Assembly (NCBI GenBank): GCA_011503125.2
Contig: WWBZ02000001.1
Span: forward strand, 186,001 to 250,000
Length of the DNA stretch: 64,000 nucleotides
From: Botryosphaeria dothidea
Taxonomy: Eukaryota > Ascomycota > Dothideomycetes > Botryosphaeriales > Botryosphaeriaceae
Direction: 5' to 3'
The position numbers and the translations under genes were made by a program. Below the pieces are notes generated by a model. It did no database searches. It was not told where the DNA came from and worked only from the letters and a program-made list of their open reading frames with translations. Of the stretch, positions 21,701 to 33,756 are shown one piece after another; position 1 is the stretch's first letter; every line of letters begins with the position of its first letter.

Positions 21701-21871
21701 GAGGGGGTTCTGATCAGATTTTGAGAAGTCATTTGTGGCGTCCTTGGCGGCCTGAGCGGAGCGTTGGTTGTCACCGCTCGTCTCGGACATGTTGGAGCCG
21801 TTGACGCCGTTCACTTCCTTGGCGAGAGTGCCGTTTAGGGAGGTAGGGCTTTGGAAGGTTCGGACTGGCAT
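18705..21871 (-). CDS. Carnitine O-acetyltransferase, cytosolic FacC/YAT2 type
   Basis: Proposed exons on the minus strand: 21871-21448, 21394-19415 and 18841-18705; 846 residues. The first junction restores NYIEQFWYDSYLNFDNPVVL, a strongly conserved acyltransferase segment. Further signatures are FFLLEDDPTP, the active-site block NFEHTGVDGHTVLRF (His base in EHxxxDG), TNRWYDKLQIIV and LTTILSTSNCG-like motifs near FGFGPTSGDGFGIGY. The N-terminus has no mitochondrial presequence and there is no C-terminal PTS1, so a cytosolic enzyme moving acetyl units between CoA and carnitine is likely, for growth on acetate or fatty acids. Exon 3 is inferred: T|AT joins to read LGGYGFFDSGMLQAALKAKH and ends KLADY, with strong coding bias. 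Without that splice, exon 2 reads on to a stop at 19101 through a low-complexity tail. Confidence 0.9.
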
Positions 21872-23059
21872 GGCAGCGGGTGGTTAGAAGGGTGGCTTAG
21901 GCGTAGAGAGGAGAGATGAAGGTAGCAACGTTCAGGCCCCGCAACGCAGTGCGGTAGAAATAATGGCAGTCTTGAAGGCAGTAGGCGGGCATGGAAACTT
22001 GCGGCGAGTAGCCGGAGGAGAAGTGGAAGAAAGGAGGGTGAGGGTGTGGTCTCGGGTGAGCTGGGTACTTATCACCACGAGCGATCTGGACGAAAGGGGA
22101 AATCCAGAGGGCACACGCAACGACCCCGCTGACCTGGGAGCAAGGTGAAACGCCACGCGGGTGCCATCCAGGTAGACCGGCGAGACGGAACAACCAGATA
22201 TGGGGTGCATGGCCCAGGCGGGCGGCGCCGGTCTGGCAGGCATGATGCAGAGACAACTTACCGGAGGGAGCGGTAGGCCGAGCCCCAGGCGCGGTATACC
22301 CGAGCGCTGAAGAATTGGGCGAAAGCTAGCCAAGTCAGTGGTGCAACACTCCAACCTACCACGTGCGGCGCGAATGGCGTAACAGCGCAGCGTCGCGAGA
22401 GCTTGGGCCGGGGTCGAGACGGGCCAAAGGCGCCGAGGAGAGTAACAAGGCCGAGGAAGCGACGGAGTTCGACTGGTGGCAGAAGGTGGACGGACGAGAG
22501 GAAGTTCTGGCGGTTATGTTAGGGCAGGGGTGCGTGGGATGGTCAGCCGGGGCGTGCGCGATATACAGCGGAAGCTTGTGCGCGAAAACAGTGCTCGCAA
22601 TTGATTAAACGGCAGGATCGATCCCGGCCGGGCGATGCTGCTTATGAATATTCGCCGGCGCCCTGCGTGAGCGGCGCAGCGCGATTCTGGAGGATGCAAT
22701 CGAATCCAGACGTCTGATCTGGGAGCGATGGGCGCACGGGTGAGCGGAAAACGGGACGTCATCGCACACGCCCGCCCAGGTCTGGCCAAGCGCTCTGCAC
22801 CGCGCCGACGCTCCCCAGATTTTCCCCCGGGCGGCCAAGCACTAGACGTCCGTCTGTGCAGCCTGTGCGGTCGTCCCTATTTCGGCTATGCTGTGACAGC
22901 CGCCGCCAGCAGGGAATCCCGGCGAGGCCCCCACCCCGCCTCACAGCAGACGCGTCTTGATCGCGTCTCCCACACACTCTCTGTCTCTGCGGCACTCTCC
23001 CGCGCCGTCAAGTGCCGACATGCCTGACCTCGACCGCCCCAGCTGACCCGATTCCTGTG
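21872..23059. other. Shared divergent promoter region (acetyltransferase / RAD57-like)
   Basis: 1.19 kb, GC-rich to the right of about 22300. No gene is supported. It contains the 8-codon upstream frame listed separately. Confidence 0.5.
23020..23046 (+). CDS. Possible upstream ORF of the RAD57-like gene (8 codons)
   Basis: ATGCCTGACCTCGACCGCCC then AGC and TGA, ending 13 bases before the main ATG at 23060 in a different frame. If the transcript starts upstream it could damp translation. The transcription start is unknown. Confidence 0.35.
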   Translation: MPDLDRPS

Positions 23060-24586
23060 ATGTCCGACCTTCACCACGTTCTGCCCGAAGGATTTCCCGC
23101 CCAGCATTTCTCGCACCTGCTGCCCTCGCTCGACCGCCATCGTGTCACCACCAGCGACATCTTGACCCTCGATGCCGTCGACCTCGCAAAACGTGCCCAG
23201 GTCCCTGTGCCCGAGCTGCGCAAGCTCCAGCAGGCTGTGGTCAGCGCCCTCCATGCCCAGCTGGGCGTCGCCGACTCTCTCGAGAAAGTAACAAGCGACT
23301 GGCACGCCACAGAATGGCGCACCATCAGCACTCTGGACGAGCGTCTGGACGCAGAGCTGGGCGGAGGAATACCGACGGGCTACCTGACTGAAATCACGGG
23401 GGAGAGGTACGCCAGCTTATCCTCAAGCCAAGAGAGCGATGCTAATACTTTATGCAATATCAACAGCGGCGCAGGAAAGACCCAATTCCTGCTCACCCTG
23501 CTCCTCTCCGCCCAACTGCCCCAACCGCACGGCGGCCTCTCCAAATCTGCCCTCTATATCTCGACCGAAGCGCCGCTCGCAACGACGCGCCTGACGCAGC
23601 TCCTCGACCAGCACCCGCGCCTCGCCGCCCTCCCCGCCGCCGCCAAACCGACCCTCTCGCGCATCCTCAGCATCCAGACCCCGGATCTCGAATACCAGGA
23701 GCACGTCCTGCGCTACCAACTCCCCGTCGCCATCGCGCGGCACGGCGTCGGCCTGGTCGTGCTAGACTCGGTCGCGGCCAACTACCGTGCCGAGTTCGAC
23801 GGGCCATCGCGCAGGGGAGCAGGCCGACGCGCCGGCATCGACGCGATGGCCGCGCGCTCGGGCATGCTGGTGCAGCTGGGCGCGCTGCTGCGCGCCGTCG
23901 CGCGCACCCACAACGTCGCCGTCGTCGTCGCGAACCAAGTCTCCGACCGCTTCGAAGCCCCCGCCGGCCCTCCGCCGTCGAGTGCGCGGAACCCTTCACC
24001 CAACAACAGCCAACGCGGCCCCACGCCCGGGCCGCCCTCGCAGGGAGGCGCCGCGCCGCGCCCCTCGCTGTCGCCCGACCCGCTGTCGCTCGACCACCAG
24101 CAGCGCTGGTTCACGGGGTGGGGCGATGCGCGCGCCGCGACGACCGCCTCGTCCTCGGCCCTCAAGAACCCGGCGCTCGGCCTCGTCTGGACGAACCAGA
24201 TCGCGGCGCGGATAGCGCTGCTGAAGGCGCCGGTGTACAACGCGCCGAGTGCGTGGGTGGGGCTGGCGGCGGACGGGCGCGAGGGCTGGCGGGGCGAAGA
24301 GGGTGGGACGGAGATTAAGCGGTGGCGGCGGTGGATGAAGGTCGTGTTTGCGCCGTGGGTGGGCGCGTCGGAGCCCGGGAGTAAAGGAGTGGAGTTTAGG
24401 ATTCTGGGGAGGGGTATGGTTACAAAGGGGGCGGATGGAGATGGGAAGGACGGGGGCGAGGTCAGGAATGAAGGTGGCGTGGATAAAGATCAAGGCAAGC
24501 CGTCGCTGACGGAGAACAGAGCTGCCGATGAAGAGGGCGCCAGTCACCAACCTGAGGCTGAAAAGCCGCTCATTAGAGACAGCTGA
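23060..24586 (+). CDS. RAD57: RAD57/XRCC3-like RecA-family recombination mediator
   Basis: Two exons, 23060-23406 and 23467-24586; 488 residues. The ATG at 23060 is chosen because the upstream in-frame extension has no ATG. The N-terminus (LPEGFPAQHFSHLLPSL..., VTTSDILTLDAVDLAKRAQV) is the helix-hairpin-helix-like region of RAD51 paralogs. The intron splits the Walker A loop: splicing gives GESGAGKTQFLLTLLLSAQL. Walker B is GVGLVVLDSVAANYRAEF at about residues 205-222, then ARTHNVAVVVANQVSDRF. Yeast Rad57 pairs with Rad55 to help Rad51 filaments form on RPA-coated single strands in double-strand break repair. A roughly 60-residue Ser/Pro-rich insert follows the ANQVSDRF block, and the C-terminus is a polar tail. 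XRCC3 is the animal counterpart; RAD57 is the best fungal name. Confidence 0.85.
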   Translation: MSDLHHVLPEGFPAQHFSHLLPSLDRHRVTTSDILTLDAVDLAKRAQVPVPELRKLQQAVVSALHAQLGVADSLEKVTSDWHATEWRTISTLDERLDAELGGGIPTGYLTEITGERYASLSSSQESDANTLCNINSGAGKTQFLLTLLLSAQLPQPHGGLSKSALYISTEAPLATTRLTQLLDQHPRLAALPAAAKPTLSRILSIQTPDLEYQEHVLRYQLPVAIARHGVGLVVLDSVAANYRAEFDGPSRRGAGRRAGIDAMAARSGMLVQLGALLRAVARTHNVAVVVANQVSDRFEAPAGPPPSSARNPSPNNSQRGPTPGPPSQGGAAPRPSLSPDPLSLDHQQRWFTGWGDARAATTASSSALKNPALGLVWTNQIAARIALLKAPVYNAPSAWVGLAADGREGWRGEEGGTEIKRWRRWMKVVFAPWVGASEPGSKGVEFRILGRGMVTKGADGDGKDGGEVRNEGGVDKDQGKPSLTENRAADEEGASHQPEAEKPLIRDS

Positions 24587-25109
24587 CGTAAGAGGGATTG
24601 ACAAACGAACTAGGAAAGCAGGGGAATATTCGCTGCTGATTGTGAGACGTATTTCAGAGTCAAGAGTGACTATGTCAAAGGGAAAAGGTTAGAAGATCAC
24701 CCAGGGGTTATTGGAAAAAAGGATATTCAAACGGGCGCTGTCTACAGAGGTTGATTTGTAAGAAAGTTGGAACATGGGCAGCGTAAGTATCCCAAATCCG
24801 CTCCATAAATATGGTGCGTTAAACATTTGTATAATTATCTAGTACCGTTGTCCAATACAATGCCCTCGGTACACAGATCTTCATCCCCATGCATGCGTAC
24901 CCTTGGAGTATGATATTCTTCAAGGGAAAAGCTTAAGAAAAATCCAGCAGACCCCGCCATGATGGCCCCTTTCCACCCACCAGCCTTTTTTGATGATTGC
25001 CTCGCCCCATTCGAGAAAAAGGATGTTCAACATTAACTTTCGTGCCCTACACCAGACGCCGCGCGGAATCTAAAACAGACGATGACGTCGGAACGCTCTA
25101 GCTGTACGC
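24587..25109. other. Intergenic between convergent genes
   Basis: 3' UTRs of the RAD57-like gene (+) and RVB2 (-). AT-richer than the neighbours, no gene seen. Confidence 0.6.
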
Positions 25110-26720
<1,611 letters not shown>

Positions 26721-27807
26721 GGTGGGCAGGATATGACGGCGGAGGGGTGGGTTTGCGGTCGTGAATGCCTTTCTTTGACGCGGCTGCGGCTGTTGCTGGA
26801 AAGTCGAGCAAGGCAAGCTCGGACCAGGCACAGGCGCCTGCCCGCCCGACGCGTCGCTGCCCGCCAAGCGCGTGGCGGCGCTTCATAGTCCAACTGACGT
26901 CCGCCTGCGACCCCGAGCACAACCTTTGCTGCCCTTATCTACTCCAACTGCTCTCACCCATGCACCACGGGAGGTCGTCTTTGCGCTCACTCGCTCTGGG
27001 GGCACTGCACGCTGTGCCGTCGGATCGTTTGCGTCGCGCGCGGTGCACACGTAGCACCAGCGCAGCGCCTGACTGTTTTGCGGGTAGCTGCAGCTGCTCG
27101 CAAGCGTCGATTGGCCGAAGAGCTGGAACGGACGAGCATCTGCAGCAAAGGCGTTGCCCTGCCCTGCCCTGCGACGACTCGCATCCTCAGTCAGCAGTCA
27201 TCTCGGATACCTGCTCACACTGACCAGATCCTTCTCTTCTACCCGCGCGCCCTTGCTTGCCCTCGCTACTGCCACGCCTCGTGTGCCTAGGCGCACTCGC
27301 TTCCACAAGCCGTCGCCTGGATAACTTTGAACAGCGAGTCCTGTGTTGCCTGCAGCGCGACCGTCCACGCCTACCTACCACCCGTCAGCTCGCGAGTGGC
27401 AGCAATGCCCTCTCGTCCACGCCGTGATCCTCTAAACACTGTTTCGGACGAGCACGCCCAGTGAGACACTCACAACCCCCGTTTGTCCTGGCACCCCGGG
27501 AAAAAAGCAACTACGCCGGTAAGCGGTGAGGGCACGTGCAGTACGTCTAATTTCTCTATTTCCCTGTGTTATCAGTCACATATCATTCCGGTATGCCATA
27601 TCTTCAAGCTACGCCCCACCATCTTCCTCTTTCCCCAAATACGTGTTGCTCTTTGCAATGGGCCCCACATACTCCAACTCCTCGGCCAACTCTCGCCGTC
27701 GAGGGTGTCCACACGAAGCCACTCACACAGTGCCTCCCGGCGATTCCAGCTTACATAAGTTCAAGAATAGAGACGCTGACCAGCACCACTTTTCAGAGCC
27801 ACGCGCC
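26721..27807. other. Divergent promoter region (RVB2 / coiled-coil gene)
   Basis: 1.09 kb with short overlapping frames only; no gene supported. Confidence 0.55.
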
Positions 27808-30800
27808 ATGGCCAGCAACAAGCGGCCGGCGAGCGATCTCTCTCCACGCGACACACAGGAGCCCAAAAAGATCAAGAAAGTCATATCCAATGGCCGAACT
27901 CAGGTGAGCTAAGCTGTGTAACCTACCTCAACAGACTTCTAGGTCGATAGTACTCGCGTGTTATATTCGGAAATCCTGCTACGCCTCGCTTGCTCGAGCT
28001 GACTAGATGAACACAGGCATCACATCCGTTTCGTGAAAGCGGCAACTCTACCCCAGACTCTGCGAAATCCACGTCAAGCGTACTGAAGAGTAACTACGCT
28101 GTCGGAAACCGGTCTCAACCGAGGTCCACTAGGAACGCTTCCGCCAGTCGACCGGGAAGCCCCGCCGTAGTGAGAGGCTCCAAGAATGCCCCAGACGTGG
28201 TTCCTGGACAGAACGCGCGGCCGCCACTCAAGATCAACACAGCAAGCACAGCAAGCCCGGTCTCAGTCACGGATCCAGGCGACCGTCCAATTCTGAAGAA
28301 GGCTGGCTCGATGTCCGGCCAAACTGGGTCCTCTGTTGTTTCATATTCGCCAACCAAATCTGCCGATGGCCGTAGTGCTAGCATATCATCGTTACCTCCA
28401 CCGCGTGGGCCAGCTCCTGTGGCTCCCATGATGGCTTCGCCGGCAACAGCAATCTCCACAATAGCTTCTGCTTTGGTTCCTTCAGCGAGCGTGCTCGCTG
28501 AATTACCGGTCTCCGATATCACTGGACGAGCGAGCATGGCCAGCTTGTATGACCTCGTTAGGTTATTTGGTCAATTCGGTGTCATGATGATTAAGAGAGA
28601 CAGGTTGGAAAAAAAGCTTCAAGGCAAGCCCAAGAATGAAACTGAGGCTCGAGCATTGCAGCCAGAACTTGAAGCCTGCACCGAAGAGACTTCCAAGCTT
28701 GAAAAGCAGTTGGTCGCATCACTGGCAGTTTTGACCGAGAATAACGATCACGATATTGCTGAGCTAACGCGCAAGATTCAAGCCTTGGACGAGAGAGATA
28801 ATTCAAGGTCCGGCAATCTCAAAGCGGTTTTGTCGCGCTCTCAGGTATCCGAATCCCCGCCTGGCGTAGTCTCACATGACCAGCTTGAGACAATGGTTAA
28901 CAAAGCTGTCAAAAATCAAATATCTTCCAAATTTGCCGGCCTGAAGGAGAGCGTATCCCGAGCTGAGGAGCGCTTACCCAAGAATCCTGTTGTTGAAAAG
29001 TCATCATCAAAAGAATCCACCCCGCTAAGTACGAACGGACAGGCCCACATACGAGTAGAAAGCCCGAAGGTCCAGGATGATTTGGACAATTTCAAGAAAA
29101 CGATCAATGCGAGGATCGCAGTCAAGGACAAAGACACCAGTATGAGACTGTCCAGCTTAGAAAAAGAAAACTCCACTCTCCGAGGCGAGCTCATCAAGCT
29201 CCAAGAAACAGTTACAAGTCTTCAGAGCGACAAGGTTGACCAAGCGTCTTTCTCGGCCTTAGATGAGAAGGCACGCTCACTATCCAGCTCTGTCGACAAC
29301 GTCTGTTCCATGTCTACGGTCGTGGGCAAGCTTCAGACAGGATTGAAGGCGGTCGTGGATGATGTACGACGCGTGAAGAGCGCAAACACTCCCGCAGATC
29401 CACGCAGAAGGATTTTCCCACTTCCAGACACAGAGGCCAAAGCTACAGAAGTCAAAGCTACAGAGGCCAATAGTCAAGTTGATGGGCTTCAGAAGAGCGT
29501 AGATGCGCTGAATAAGCGTGTTGAAGCAATGCCAACTTCGGAGATGCTGTTGCAGATGCAGAGCGACATTCGCAAGGTCAGAGAGGAATCCGAATCTAAC
29601 AGTAAAGTCCTGGAGCAGCATGACGAGAGCATCGGAAGGTTTGAGCGCGACCTGAGAGCTGATAACGCGCGGATAAATGCAATCAATAAGGATATCAACA
29701 CCCTTTTTGGCAATCTTCGCGACCTTGAGTCTAAGGTGAGAAACATCGACTTCGACCTCGAGGACCTTGAGAAAGAGGTCAAAACACTCCCCCACGCTAA
29801 CAACAAACATTCAACAAAGTCGGATACTCTCAACGAAGAAGTCAAGACTGTTGCTGAACAGACGAAAGTACTCAGCGGAGAAGTTAAAAATATTAAATCC
29901 TCCAACGGCAGACAATCCGACATAACGAGGCTCCAGAACGTTGCCGACCGTCATGAGGAGGAGCTTAAGATGCTTAATTTCAAGATTTTCAAGAGGTCAT
30001 CTCGTACAGACGATAACGGTACGATCCTGGACGCCATCGATTCGTTGAGAGCAGCTCGAGACACGCAGCAGAAGTCGACCGAGGCTATAGCCCTTCGGGT
30101 CAAAGAGTTGGAGAAGATCACGGCAAGTTTCAAGGTCTGGCCTAGCCCTTGCATTGTTTTTCAAAACTGGAAACTGACAGAACTGAACTTTTAGACATTA
30201 CCCGCGACTATTGAAAAACTTGAAACCCAACTCGGCGAATATATGGCCAATCCATTCCCAAGCAAAGACGAAGTCCAGCAGCACTTCAGTGTCATGGAAG
30301 AGAAACAGACCTCTCTTCGGAACAACCTGGAAAGCATCAAAGTTGAGGTCGACTTCGATATTCAGGCGCTTCGAAATGACATGGCATCCCTCACAGCGGA
30401 TACTAAAAACTACGCAGAGTCTATCAATGGTCTTGACGGGATCTTACGAGGTTCTGGGGCTATGGCAACAATCGGACTTATCAAGCAGGTGAACGAGCTA
30501 AAGGACACCATGAATTCTATGAGCCAGATGATCAAATGCCAGTCCAAGGCAAACGACAACACTTCGCCTCTACTTCAAGCTCCAATCCAGACCCCATCTT
30601 TAGGGCCAGTGCTTTTGGAAAAGCGTCTTGCACGAGTCGAACAGGAAGTCGCCAATGTCACGACGGAGGCAGCCACGCTAAGAATTGACTTCGACGGCTT
30701 CGAAGAAGCCCAAGCACAACAATCCGAACTTATTGAGGCTGATGTAAAGAGGCGTATTGAAGATGAGGTAGCCCGCGTGGTGCCGTCTGATCGACCCGAT

Positions 30801-31941
30801 CTAAGCCTGGATGCCGTACAACATATGATGGAGCAATTCGCTGGAAAAATACGCGAGGAAATGAAGCAGCTCTCTGAAACCAAGCGATCTGAGTCTCCTA
30901 ACATTGCTAACATCAAGGAGCTTGAAGATGTCGTCTTCCCGAAACTGGAGCAGTCTGCTTCTACGATGGTGAATGAGAAATTACTCGGCTTCAATGATCA
31001 TCTCGCACGGGTGACGGAATCACTGGAGATCCTCCGGGCAAACTACCCATCAACGTACGCGGAAGCAGTGGCAGACATGGTTGTTTTCTCGCAGACGCAA
31101 GGAAAGCTTTCAAACTTCTTGCCAGCAACCCTTAATGCTATCCGCGAGCTCCAAACACGCTTTGACAACATCCAAACTCGCGAGATGGCAGTTCATATGC
31201 TCAATGCCCTCATCCCTCACATCACCAATCAGCAATTCGCACAAACGATTGCCACCATAGTAGCTCCAACTGTTCGCGATCAGCTCGCACCGTTTGTCTT
31301 CGGTCAGCTGAGACCATACGTGGAGAACGAGCTCAATGGCATGAAGCAGCGGATCGAGGGAGCCTCGCGCAGCAACGCTGAGCTGGCGAACAGGAACCAG
31401 CATCTGCGAGAAGATCAGCACGCGCTCAGCGTCAAGATCGAGGATCTTGAGCGGAGAGTGAACGCGCAGAGCAATGCGGCTGAGACCATACGTAAGAGTT
31501 GCAAGGAGGACAACAACCTGACGAACGCACGGATCGCACGTCTCGACAGCGACGTGCAACGCCTACAGGTAAGCTTTAAGCGAAATCCCTGACTCTGCGA
31601 TTCATCATCCCAACCACTGACGCTAGGGACACACGCAATTGGACACTAGTCTGAGAGAAGACGTTGAGAAAATGTCGCAGAACTGGAGCAAACAACTCGA
31701 AATGGAGACTCAAGAGTACGTGCGCAGTGTCGAAACCATCCAAAAAGAAATCGAGAAGCAACACACTTTGAATGTCGAATTCGAGAGCGACAGGGTTCTC
31801 GTCTGGGAGAGCCTCAAGGAGCAGCGGGAGAATATCGAGAATGCGCTGAATGATGTCGGCGAAGTGCAGTCTTGCGTCGCCAACATTGCAAAGAAGGTGG
31901 ACTCACGTCTGGTTCCACCAGAGTGGCTTGAGGCTTTGTGA
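27808..31941 (+). CDS. Large fungal coiled-coil protein, function unknown
   Basis: Four exons: 27808-27903, 28017-30134, 30195-31568 and 31627-31941; 1,300 residues. The start context GCCATGG is strong and all three introns (113, 60 and 58 bases) are GT..AG and phase 0. Residues 1-32 are basic with a possible nuclear signal (EPKKIKKV). About 33-170 is Ser/Pro-rich and disordered. From about 190 to the end the protein is mostly heptad-rich: many Leu/Ile-x6 periods with Glu/Lys/Arg/Gln, for example ELEACTEETSKLEKQLVASL and LEKENSTLRGELIKLQETV. A proline-containing break (QTPSLGPVLLEKRLARVEQE) splits it into two long rods. I recognise no catalytic or head domain, so SMC is excluded. It may be a structural or tethering protein of the nucleus, spindle pole or septum, but nothing in the sequence decides this. 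Confidence 0.85.
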
Positions 31942-33756
31942 TCGGCCTTCATCTCTGCAACATCTCTGCGATATTGCGTCTTCTCCACATCCTATACGGA
32001 CATGATTTCGGACGGACTACCCAAGAGCGCCTGGACGCATCTCCTTGCTGCCCCGGCGGCGTCCTCACCACGGATTACAAAGGCCGGCCTGCTGGCGTCT
32101 GCTGGATTGACTCGCTCGGCTGGACCTGCCTCTCCTTCCTATGCGTCAATTTTACCTTAACAGGTGCTTTTTGCCAGGTTATTTTGCTTCAATCTTACTT
32201 TCGACAAAAAGCGCTTGCTGTATACGATACCCACCAAGGTTCTTGCTTGCTCTTCCTTCCTCCTTGCGATTACTGCGATTACTTTTTCTTCCCATGGCTG
32301 CGTAGAGAACATCGACTGGAGGGGTTATCCGGCGGCTGCTTTGATCTGCTTTGCTCTCAGCACAACATAATTAGGGCGTTTCTCCTGCATCTGGGCGGGG
32401 CGCTGGGCTATTTTAAACGGGTAACGGGGTCAATGATTTTCTTTTTCTCCTTTTATCTTTTTCCTTTCTCATCTTCCCCTCTTTTCGGTGCATAGATACC
32501 ATTTGGGGCAATTTTACCGGTCGCTGCGGGGTATATGTAGTCTGGCACCTCATCTTTTCGAAGAAAATGAGCGAACAATGCAACATGGCAGGCAATCTTT
32601 CTCGGATTATGATTAAGGCGTTTTGGTCTGTGCTTGTGCCGTGTGAAACGTCATATCCATGGGTGTAACTTTTGTGAAGATCGACAGGGCCGCGAGACTC
32701 AAATCACTCAGTTAAATTACCATCGCTCTCTCGAAAAGGAAGAAAACTGAATTAAAACTCCTCTATCTCCAAAGAAAAGAAACCTCTCAACACCTATCTG
32801 CCAATCTGAACCCGCACGAGAACGAAACCACCGCAACAACAAAGCCGCGCCATTAAAATGGATAAGCTGAACGAAAGCAACAGGAAAAAGGCCAAGAAAA
32901 TCTATTGCATCAAAGTTCCCCCTTTTGTGCTCGCTCGCTGATATTTGCAGTAGCGACAGGTAGGTACGCAGGGTAAGTCTATAGTAAGCGCTAAGAATGA
33001 AAAGGGAGAAGAAAGCGGATCAAAAGAGGAAAGCCAGACGGGCGAGACGGTTATGTTCGTGTTTGTTGTTTCTTTGTGCTCGGTCAGAAGTAAAAAAGAG
33101 ACAGAAGTAGAGTAAAAGCGTACACAGCCAAAAAGTAAAAAGCGAATGCGACGTATTTGCGTGTGACACCATCTACAAAACAAATTCCCGATCCCCCGAT
33201 CTCTCTACGTAAAAGAACAAAAATCCAGCGGAGGACTCGGGGAAAGGGGAAGAGCATAGGTGATGTGTGAACTCCATCAATGCAGGGGGTATATGACCGC
33301 TATGGGGAAACATAACAAATGCAAACGGACAAGGAAACATTGCGAGGCTCTCAGAAAAACAGAGGTTGACAATGGAAGGAGTGGGTGTGGTAGGACGTGA
33401 GTTTTTAACATGAAATAAGAGTTGGGGAGACCCAGGTTGCCGCTTTCTGCCGTCGATTGTGCATGCGGGAAACATTTGAGAAGGGGGAGGAAATGAGGTA
33501 CAGGAAAATCAAAGGAATGTCGTCTCGACACCGGAAGCCCGTTACATCCAGCAATCCAATCTCACCGTTCAAATCAATACACCGGAGAGGAGGTAATCAC
33601 CTGCGGAACTGTTCATCAAAGGGTAAGATATTAGCTTCTACGCAGTATGAGCTCTGCTAGCAGAGCGCAAGAGTACAAAACATCAAAGCAAATACAAAAG
33701 CACGAAACAGGTACAAAATGCCGAAGCCAGATAAAGCGAATCACAAAAAGTTCAAA
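31942..33756. other. Intergenic between convergent genes; possible last HOOK exon
   Basis: 1.8 kb of 3' flank, pyrimidine-rich near 32430-32480. The only coding candidate is a 27-base segment at 33574-33600 (-) that could be the true last HOOK exon. Confidence 0.5.
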
